Part shown: in pieces, positions 6,047 to 10,245 of the stretch | Position numbering within the stretch: the first letter of the stretch is position 1 | Layout of the letters: each line of letters begins with the position of its first letter | Assembly: GCA_021791615.1 (NCBI GenBank) | Contig: JAJYWG010000215.1 | Location: 1-10,245, forward strand | Reading direction: 5' to 3' | Source: Actinomycetes bacterium | Lineage (GTDB): Bacteria > Actinomycetota > Acidimicrobiia > Acidimicrobiales > RAAP-2 | DNA: 10,245 nucleotides | Made by a program: the position numbers and the translations under genes | The notes under the pieces: generated by a model | Database searches by the model: none | What the model saw: only the letters and a program-made list of their open reading frames with translations | Told to the model about the DNA's origin: nothing

Positions 6047-6163
6047 GTGTCGAACAGCAACTCGTCCACCAACGGCGCTCTCCATGTCGTGGTAGCCCTC
6101 TCTGTCGGCATCTCGCCGCCGGCTGTCCCGTATGGCCATCCCCTACCGGAACCGAGAGGGTGA
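6047..6163 (+). CDS. Short ORF of unknown function with strong Shine-Dalgarno
   Basis: GTG at 6047 opens a 38-codon frame ending in TGA at 6161-6163. A perfect AGGAGG (6036-6041) stands 5 nt upstream. The product is MSNSNSSTNGALHVVVALSVG, then ISPPAVPYGHPLPEPRG. It has a Ser/Asn-rich start, one short hydrophobic stretch and a Pro-rich tail; no family is recognised. It is divergent from the XRE-ImmA/IrrE gene with the operator-like repeat between them. The presumed leader can fold: ATGAGG (5990-5995) with CCTCAT (6017-6022), and CGACC (6002-6006) with GGTCG (6010-6014). A strong hairpin follows at 6194. It may be a leader peptide, the stump of a deleted gene, or chance. Confidence 0.32.
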   Translation: MSNSNSSTNGALHVVVALSVGISPPAVPYGHPLPEPRG

Positions 6164-6193
6164 TCGCGTCGGCGTGTCATGGAGCTGAGCGCC

Positions 6194-6222
6194 ACGATCG
6201 GCGGGACTGCCCCGCCGATCGT
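6194..6222. terminator. Strong hairpin, candidate bidirectional terminator
   Basis: ACGATCGGCGGG (6194-6205) and CCCGCCGATCGT (6211-6222) form a perfect 12-bp stem with a 5-nt loop (ACTGC). It sits between two converging units: 31 bp after the short plus-strand ORF and about 110 bp beyond the stop of the minus-strand sigma factor gene. There is no long U run on either side, which is common for high-G+C bacterial terminators. The symmetric stem would work in both directions. Confidence 0.62.
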
Positions 6223-6332
6223 GTTGGGTCAAGCCGGAGAATCGGGTTGTTGGACGTCGCGCTCAGCGTTGGCGCGGCTCCGTTCGCCGTGGTCGCACCA
6301 GTTCACCAGTTCGAGCCCGCGAGCTCAAGGAT

Positions 6333-7241
6333 CTATCCCCGCTCGCGAAGCAGCGAGCGCAGGTCAGCGACCGGCCCGAGGTGCCCCAGCTTGTCAGGAT
6401 TGTTGATCGAGCTCACGCTCTGGATCTGACCGTCGGCGATGTCGAGGATCACCACGCCGCCCACCCTGCCCTCGGGGTCGAAGAACAGCGCGCCCGGTTG
6501 GCCGTTGACCTCCTCGCGGTACAAGGTGAAGCTGCCAACGCGGGCGGCGGTGCGCAGGCCCGCGATGAGCGTCCTCGCCACCCTGGCGCGGCCGTTGATC
6601 GCACGTGCGATGGCGGGCGCCTTGCCGCCGCCGTCGCCGTGGAGCAACACGTCGTGTGCCAGCAGCTTCTCGAGCGCTTCGAGATCGCCGGCTTCTGCGG
6701 CCATGAAGAAGCGGGCCGCGAGCTGTTCGTGTTGCTCGCGCGAGACCTCGAACCGAGGGCGCCGCTCCTGCAGGTAGCGGCGGGCCCGGGAGGCGAGCTG
6801 GCGGGCGTTCTGGCCGCTCGTGCCGATGATCTCCGCGACCCGATCGTAGGACTCGTCGAACACCTCGTGCAGCAAGAACGCGGCGCGCTGTTCGGGCGAG
6901 AGGCTCTCGAGCAGGACGAGGAACGCGAGCGACAGCGACTCTGCCATTTCGACGTTGCGCGCGGGATCGTCGGTGCTCGCCAGGAGTGGCTCGGGCAGCC
7001 ATTCGCCCACGTAGGTCTCGCGCCGGACCCGCGCCGAGCGGAGATGGTCGAGTGAGAGCCGTGCGACCACCGTCGACAGGTAGGCACGCGGCGACTCGAT
7101 CCGCTCGCCGCCCTCGCGCACCCGGTGCAGGCGGAGGAACCCCTCTTGCAGCACGTCCTCCGCCTCGCTCACGCTGCCGAGCATCCGGTAGGCGATGGCG
7201 AAGGCCGACCGGCGAAGCTCGTCGAGCTCGTCGTTGGTCAC
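6333..7241 (-). CDS. ECF41-group RNA polymerase sigma factor with SnoaL-like C-terminal domain (SigJ-like)
   Basis: A 302-residue cytoplasmic sigma factor. Region 2 spans about residues 8-75 (FAIAYRMLGSVSEAEDVLQE, PRAYLSTVVARLSLDHLRSA) and region 4 about 105-160 (LSPEQRAAFLLHEVFDESYD, then the HTH VAEIIGTSGQNARQLASRAR). The C-terminal extension (about 170-302) is a SnoaL/NTF2-like domain that controls activity in this group in place of an anti-sigma factor. The three ECF41 hallmark motifs are all present: WLPEP (81-85), DGGGK (203-207) and NPDKL (281-285). The start is a GTG at 7241, 3 nt after the epimerase stop, so it is co-transcribed and probably translationally coupled. It should recognise the TGTCACA-N16-CGTC promoter upstream of the epimerase gene and so activate its own operon. 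The gene is intact. Confidence 0.93.
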   Translation of the reverse strand: MTNDELDELRRSAFAIAYRMLGSVSEAEDVLQEGFLRLHRVREGGERIESPRAYLSTVVARLSLDHLRSARVRRETYVGEWLPEPLLASTDDPARNVEMAESLSLAFLVLLESLSPEQRAAFLLHEVFDESYDRVAEIIGTSGQNARQLASRARRYLQERRPRFEVSREQHEQLAARFFMAAEAGDLEALEKLLAHDVLLHGDGGGKAPAIARAINGRARVARTLIAGLRTAARVGSFTLYREEVNGQPGALFFDPEGRVGGVVILDIADGQIQSVSSINNPDKLGHLGPVADLRSLLRERG

Positions 7242-7244
7242 CGC

Positions 7245-8207
7245 TCAGCCGAGTCCTTGCACGTAGCCCTGCCGCCAGCTCGCATAGTGCGGCTGCCAGT
7301 CGAGCTCGCGCTTGGCCTTCTCGTTCGAGGCGCCGCGGGCGTCGGTCATCATGAGCGTTGCCGCCTCACCGGCCACCAGCCGTCCGAGCCAGCGCGGCAC
7401 ATGCCTCGGCGCCTTGGCACCCAGCGCACTCGCCAGCACCGGCAACCACTCTCGAACCGGGGCGGGATCGTCGTCGACGATGTTGTAAATGCCCGGCCCG
7501 CCATGGCCGACCGCGGCGAGGGTCGCGGCAGCGGCGTCGTCGACGTGGACCTGGGACCAGACGCCAGCCCCTCCGCCGACGATCGGGAACAGACGTCTGC
7601 GGACCGCCACTGCCACCGCCGCGTCCGGGGCCCGGCTGACCGCGGTCCCCAGACCGTAGAGGCCTCCGTAGCGCAACACGAGACCCTCACCCCATTCGAT
7701 CCCCAGCACCGCCTGCTCCAAGTGGAGCAGGCCCTCGAGTGGCGCCCGCAGCGCGGCCGGCGGGTCCGGGTCGAGGGGATCGTCCTCGGTCAGCACCGGC
7801 CCGCCGGTGCGAGCCCATCGAAACGCCGCGAAGCTCTGCGCCACGAAGCGCCGGGCCCCCACGGCACGGCCCGCCGCGAGGAGATGGTCCGTCGCCTCGG
7901 TGCGCAACCGGTTGGTCATCATCGCCGAGGCTGACCGCTCGGGGTGTCGCGTGTCCCTGACCGACATCTTCCCCGAGAGCGCCGTGAGCTCGTGCACGAT
8001 CACCTCGGGCTCGGCGGACGCCACCGCCTGGGCGAGCGCGTCGGGGTCGAGAGCGTCGGCCACGACCGGGCGCGCTCCCAGGCTGAACACCAGGTCCCGC
8101 TTCGATGCGCTCCTCGTCATCCCGACCACCTCGTGACCCTGCGCCACGAGCAGGGGGACGAGCGCCCTGCCGAGAACGCCGGTAGCGCCCGCTACGAAGA
8201 CCCTCAT
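7245..8207 (-). CDS. NAD(P)-dependent epimerase/dehydratase-like (extended/atypical SDR) protein
   Basis: A 320-residue protein with an N-terminal Rossmann nucleotide-binding motif, VFVAGATGVLGR (G-x-x-G-x-x-G, residues 7-13). The segments MTNRLRTEATDHLLAAGRAV and GARRFVAQSF follow, and LRYGGLYGLG marks the active-site side. It is a typical NAD-dependent epimerase/oxidoreductase of the extended SDR type; the substrate is unknown. The classic YxxxK pair is not obvious, so catalysis may be atypical. ECF41 sigma genes are generally paired with a carboxymuconolactone decarboxylase, oxidoreductase or epimerase gene that is their main target, and this is such a partner. The start ATG at 8207 has GGGAGGAG (8220-8213) 5 nt upstream. 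The sigma gene follows after 3 bp. Confidence 0.9.
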   Translation of the reverse strand: MRVFVAGATGVLGRALVPLLVAQGHEVVGMTRSASKRDLVFSLGARPVVADALDPDALAQAVASAEPEVIVHELTALSGKMSVRDTRHPERSASAMMTNRLRTEATDHLLAAGRAVGARRFVAQSFAAFRWARTGGPVLTEDDPLDPDPPAALRAPLEGLLHLEQAVLGIEWGEGLVLRYGGLYGLGTAVSRAPDAAVAVAVRRRLFPIVGGGAGVWSQVHVDDAAAATLAAVGHGGPGIYNIVDDDPAPVREWLPVLASALGAKAPRHVPRWLGRLVAGEAATLMMTDARGASNEKAKRELDWQPHYASWRQGYVQGLG

Positions 8208-8243
8208 GCCTGCTCCTCCCGACTCATCATCTCTCTCTATAAA

Positions 8244-8270
8244 GACGAGGGAGTGGAGTCGGCTGTGACA
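8244..8270 (-). promoter_or_regulatory. ECF41-type promoter (TGTCACA-N16-CGTC)
   Basis: On the minus strand TGTCACA (8270-8264) is followed by exactly 16 nt and then CGTC (8247-8244), about 37 nt before the epimerase ATG. This is the published ECF41 -35/-10 motif in sequence and spacing. Its place directly upstream of the epimerase-sigma pair indicates autoregulation by the encoded sigma factor. Confidence 0.88.
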
Positions 8271-8318
8271 GTGCGCACCGAGACTGCTCCGTCGGGCGCG
8301 TTGCGCGAGCCTGTCAGG

Positions 8319-8540
8319 GTGCGATTCGTCGTCTACGGCGCCGGCGCCGTCGGCGGGGTCAACGAGGGCACCGCCCTGATCATCATCGCCAACGGGCGGC
8401 GGCTGCTCCTACCAGTCCACCAACAGCAGACCGAGATTTCGGACTACACGACCGCCGTTCCGTATGACGAACCCTCTGCGGTGATGGGGCACCCCAGCAC
8501 TGCGGCGACACTGGGCCGTCCCGCAAGACCCGCCCGGTGA
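8319..8540 (+). pseudogene. Fragment resembling the N-terminus of ketopantoate reductase (ApbA/PanE type)
   Basis: From GTG 8319 the frame begins VRFVVYGAGAVGG. This is the characteristic first strand and dinucleotide-binding loop (GxGxxG) of the ketopantoate reductase family, which reduces 2-dehydropantoate with NADPH in pantothenate synthesis. After about residue 14 the sequence (VNEGTALIIIANGRRLLLP...) no longer follows the family. The frame stops at 8538-8540 after 73 codons, against about 300 in complete enzymes. It is best explained as a gene start joined to unrelated DNA by a deletion. It lies divergent from the ECF41 unit with no clear Shine-Dalgarno. The match is short, so chance is not excluded. 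Confidence 0.38.
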
Positions 8541-8629
8541 TCTTTCCTGAACAGGTCCCCTATTCGGGGCAGGTGTCGCGGGCAGTTCCGAAGGCAACCG
8601 GCCGAAGATCTACGCATACCGGTTGATCA

Positions 8630-8650
8630 GGGCAGTGCGTACGCATGCCC
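8630..8650. repeat. Imperfect palindrome (hairpin)
   Basis: GGGCA (8630-8634) and TGCCC (8646-8650) flank the perfect 10-bp palindrome TGCGTACGCA (8636-8645), with a single unpaired G at 8635. It could extrude as a cruciform or fold in RNA. The right arm runs directly into the first 12-mer repeat. Confidence 0.5.
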
Positions 8651-8820
8651 TGTGCAGCCCTATGCACCAGCAGCGCCTACGAGAAGCCCGCCGCGGAATC
8701 GCTGCTCAGCGGCCGCACGCGCCGCGCCACCCTGCACACGCGTGCCCTATGCAGCGTTGATAAGGCCCCGAGAAAAATACCCGAGAAATCCGCATCTTCG
8801 ACGAGCGGCCGAACGAGAAA

Positions 8821-8871
8821 CCGCTGGTCAGGCGCCTCTACCCCTGCACGAGGTGCGCGCCTGACCAGCGG
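8821..8871. repeat. 15-bp perfect inverted repeat
   Basis: CCGCTGGTCAGGCGC (8821-8835) pairs perfectly with GCGCCTGACCAGCGG (8857-8871). Inside the 21-nt spacer, CCTC (8835-8838) can pair with GAGG (8850-8853) as an alternative inner stem. CTGGTCAGG recurs once more at about 8931-8939. No U run follows, so it is not an obvious terminator. Confidence 0.65.
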
Positions 8872-8906
8872 TCGTGGTGGCGGGGGTTCACGACCATCGC
8901 GCGACC

Positions 8907-8924
8907 GTCGGATTCAGATCCGAC
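8907..8924. repeat. Short perfect hairpin
   Basis: GTCGGAT (8907-8913) and ATCCGAC (8918-8924) form a 7-bp stem with the 4-nt loop TCAG, 36 bp after the larger inverted repeat. A tRNA T-arm was considered, but no cloverleaf could be completed around it. Confidence 0.5.
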
Positions 8925-9203
8925 GAACCTGCTGGTCAGGGCGCTTGCCCTATGCAGCCGCCTGGGCGGTTGCCCCAATCAAGGTTCGCCCGGACGAGCC
9001 CAGGTCCCGAGAAACTCCGTGACGAGGACGCAGCTTCGGAATCGTGGCCCGAAGATCCGCTCCCCGGAGCGGCCCCACGTTGGCCAGTCAACTCCTCGTC
9101 GCCGCCCACCCGGGAGACGGCCGAGCCACCGAGCGTTCCCGGAAGAACATGAGATGTGGATCCCTCCTTCGCGATGTTTCTGGGTGTCGCGCAGTCGCCG
9201 CTC

Positions 9204-9470
9204 TCAGCTGCGGTAGGCGTCGCGACGGTGGTCGATGTCGAGCACGTAAACGGTTCGTGTCTCCTCGTCGATGCGGTAACGAACCCGGTACTCGCCGCGG
9301 CGAGCCCGCCGTTGCCCTTCGAAGGGTTTTCGCAGCGGTGCTCCTACTCGGCGGGGGTCCTCCGCGAGCGGGCCGAAGATGAACTCGATGCATGCCGCAG
9401 AGACCGCTTCGGGCAGGTCATCAGCCAGGCGTCGCGCCGCGCTACGGGCCACAACGACCCGGTGGCTCAC
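9204..9470 (-). CDS. RelE/ParE-family toxin
   Basis: An 88-residue small basic protein with the RelE/ParE fold pattern: an N-terminal strand and helix (VVVARSAARRLADDLP), the central LRKPFEGQRRARRGEYRVRYRID, and a C-terminal YVLDIDHRRDAYRS. The H-x-R-x-x-Y ending and the R-x-G-x-Y-R-x-x-Y-x-I block are typical of RelE-type ribosome-dependent mRNA interferases, although the ParE branch has a related shape. The start is a GTG at 9470 that overlaps the antitoxin stop (GTGA, 9470-9467), the usual arrangement for coupled translation. Length and motifs are complete, so the toxin is likely functional and kept in check by the upstream antitoxin. Confidence 0.9.
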   Translation of the reverse strand: MSHRVVVARSAARRLADDLPEAVSAACIEFIFGPLAEDPRRVGAPLRKPFEGQRRARRGEYRVRYRIDEETRTVYVLDIDHRRDAYRS

Positions 9471-9754
9471 CGTGACTGCTGGTGGCGGTGGCGGGAAACG
9501 AGATCTCGGACTGCTCGCTCATCGAGCACCTGGCCCGCGGCGATGTCCGCGTCTGCTGCCCGCAGGCGGTCCTGGGCCTCAGGGTCGGCGAGCAGATCGA
9601 GAGTGGCCTCGATCGACTCGAGGTCCTCGGCGGCGAGGAGCACCACGTACTCTCGCCCGTTCTTGGTGATCTGGACCCGCTCATGGGTGGTCGCCACTTC
9701 TTCGGCGATCTCGGACAGCCGGGCTTTCACCTCGGACAGGGGCAACATTGTCAT
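9467..9754 (-). CDS. Phd/YefM-family antitoxin
   Basis: A 95-residue protein. The N-terminal half is the DNA-binding Phd/YefM domain (MLPLSEVKARLSEIAEEVATTHERVQITKNGREYVVLLAAEDLESI, residues 3-48, with the usual KNGxxxVVL core). The acidic C-terminal half (LLADPEAQDRLRAADADIAAG, then VRDLVSRH) would wrap the RelE toxin. It comes first in the operon and overlaps the toxin gene by 4 bp. The start is the ATG at 9754; a second ATG at 9748 would shorten it by two residues. No Shine-Dalgarno is present, in line with a nearly leaderless message from the -10 box at 9768-9763. It probably represses its own promoter together with the toxin. Confidence 0.9.
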   Translation of the reverse strand: MTMLPLSEVKARLSEIAEEVATTHERVQITKNGREYVVLLAAEDLESIEATLDLLADPEAQDRLRAADADIAAGQVLDERAVRDLVSRHRHQQSR

Positions 9755-9762
9755 CGACCAGA

Positions 9763-9768
9763 ATTATA
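9763..9768 (-). promoter_or_regulatory. -10 box of the toxin-antitoxin operon
   Basis: TATAAT, a perfect consensus, is read on the minus strand from 9768 to 9763. The ATG at 9754 follows so closely that the leader would be about 2-3 nt or absent. No good -35 is seen at 16-18 bp. CAGA and TCTG flank the box symmetrically and could form part of the autoregulatory operator. Confidence 0.6.
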
Positions 9769-9898
9769 GTCTGTATGGTGATGCCGCACGCCACCGGCGA
9801 GGTTGCCACTGGTGCGCAGACCGGCGGAGGCGTGAAGAGTCCAAGAACGCGATCGGCGCCTTGACCAGGCAGGACCCGAACGGCGAGCCTGCACGCCC

Positions 9899-10245
9899 AT
9901 GGCGTTCAGCTTCCTCTACCGTCTATTCCGCCGCCTCGTCGAGGCGCTGTCGCTCCACCGCATGGAGGTCGTCGCCAAAGAAGCGGAGATCCTGGTGCTC
10001 CGTCATCAACTGGCGGTCCTTCGCCGGCAGGTCGCCAGGCCCCGGTTCTCCTGCTCGGACCGGGCGTTCATCGCCACTGTGGCGAAACTCGTGCCGCGGG
10101 AGCGTCGTTCCTCGTCACACCCGAGACGATCCTGCGATGGCATCGGGCCCTCGTCCGGCGGCACTGGTCCTACCCACACCGCAGTCCGGGGCGACCGCAG
10201 CTCCCAGAGGAGACCATCGAGCTCATCGTGCGCCTGGCGCGGGAG
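9899..10245 (+). pseudogene. Integrase-core transposase, 5' part, frameshifted and running off the window
   Basis: ATG at 9899 begins MAFSFLYRLFRRLVEAL, then EAEILVLRHQLAVLRRQVAR. It is clearly related to the transposase at 2997 (VVVLRHEVAVLRRQV) but diverged. After AKLVPRER, near 10103-10107, the frame slips by one base. The correct continuation, FLVTPETILRWHRALVRRHW and then SPGRPQLPEETIELIVRLARE, is in the next frame to the window end. No slippery heptamer is visible, so this looks like decay or a sequencing indel rather than programmed frameshifting. The catalytic domain lies beyond the window. No clear left terminal repeat was found in the 144 bp between the antitoxin start and this gene. 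Confidence 0.72.

Larger units (their letters stand above)
8646..8957 (+). repeat. Three copies of the 12-mer TGCCCTRTGCAG
   Basis: Copies lie at 8646-8657 (TGCCCTGTGCAG), 8743-8754 and 8946-8957 (both TGCCCTATGCAG). Spacings are 97 and 203 bp, roughly one and two units of 100 bp. A partial copy (GCCCTATGCA) overlaps the first at 8657-8666. A related upstream element, GATCAGGGC or GGTCAGGGC, precedes copies 1 and 3. GTTGATMAGG occurs before copy 1 and just after copy 2. Confidence 0.5.
8541..9203. other. Gene-free stretch with hairpins and short repeats
   Basis: No convincing protein frame was found on either strand. Open frames here are Arg/Pro/Ser-rich and lack start signals or recognisable motifs. 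The stretch instead holds an imperfect palindrome at 8630-8650, a 15-bp inverted repeat at 8821-8871, a hairpin at 8907-8924, three copies of a 12-mer, and several CGAGAAA runs (near 8769, 8782, 8813 and 9008). It may be decayed mobile DNA, a recombination or origin-type site, or a structured RNA. The sequence does not decide. Confidence 0.5.

Noticed and set aside
6340..6359. Hairpin CGCTCGC / GCGAGCG at the end of the sigma gene as a terminator
   Set aside because: It lies within the last codons of the gene and has no U run; the 12-bp stem at 6194-6222 is the better candidate.
6381..7055. 224-codon plus-strand frame opposite the sigma factor
   Set aside because: It is a shadow of the ECF41 gene, whose hallmark motifs are unambiguous on the minus strand.
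8880..8960. Possible tRNA or integron attC site around the hairpin at 8907-8924
   Set aside because: No cloverleaf with acceptor and anticodon arms could be drawn, and no GTTRRRY / RYYYAAC core sites frame the hairpins.
8645..9022. 125-codon plus-strand frame in the gene-free stretch
   Set aside because: Its composition (Arg, Ser, Pro and Ala rich) and lack of a start signal or motif fit a random high-G+C open frame; the repeats do not keep its reading frame.
8541..9203. CRISPR array
   Set aside because: The repeats are only 12 bp, three in number, and unevenly spaced at 97 and 203 bp; there are no cas genes in the window.

Overview
The window is high in G+C and reads like an actinobacterial accessory region. 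Evidence for this includes an ECF41-type sigma factor with its own promoter, short or absent leaders, GTG starts, and decayed integrase-core insertion sequences of an actinobacterial type. No rRNA, tRNA or CRISPR array was seen. Most of the content is defence or stress modules broken up by copies of one IS family.

Region 1 (1-2918). The first 131 bases are the decayed right end of an IS element. It cuts off a small minus-strand gene (132-230). Divergent from that gene, across a 60-bp gap with a symmetric -10 box, is a tightly coupled plus-strand operon. It encodes a TIGR04255-family protein (291-1094), an HTH protein (1091-1882), an unrecognised protein with a THDC motif (1879-2649), and the first 69 codons of a CD-NTase-like nucleotidyltransferase (from 2711). 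The last gene carries an in-frame TGA and is then cut by an IS. This operon, ending in a possible cyclic-nucleotide synthase, is the best candidate here for an undescribed system.

Region 2 (2919-4099). A near-complete IS element with 15-bp terminal inverted repeats (14/15 identical). Its transposase has at least three frameshifts. No target-site duplication is seen and the genes on its two sides are unrelated, so it probably marks a deletion or recombination junction.

Region 3 (4100-6222). A minus-strand pair: an XRE-ImmA/IrrE metallopeptidase (393 aa) followed 6 bp later by a PIN-like protein. The PIN gene has an amber codon and ends exactly at the IS border. Upstream of the pair lies a perfect split inverted repeat (TGTTACACT / AGTGTAACA) that looks like an operator. 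Beyond it are a short divergent ORF with a strong Shine-Dalgarno and a strong hairpin terminator.

Region 4 (6333-8270). A textbook ECF41 unit: an NAD(P)-dependent epimerase-like gene, then the ECF41 sigma factor with its SnoaL-like tail. A TGTCACA-N16-CGTC promoter stands upstream, the motif known for this sigma group, which suggests autoregulation.

Region 5 (8271-9203). Mostly gene-free sequence. It holds a fragment resembling the start of ketopantoate reductase, then about 660 bp with hairpins, an inverted repeat and three copies of a 12-mer.

Region 6 (9204-10245). An overlapping Phd/YefM-RelE toxin-antitoxin pair transcribed leftward from a near-leaderless promoter. It is followed by the start of a third transposase of the same family, frameshifted and running off the window.
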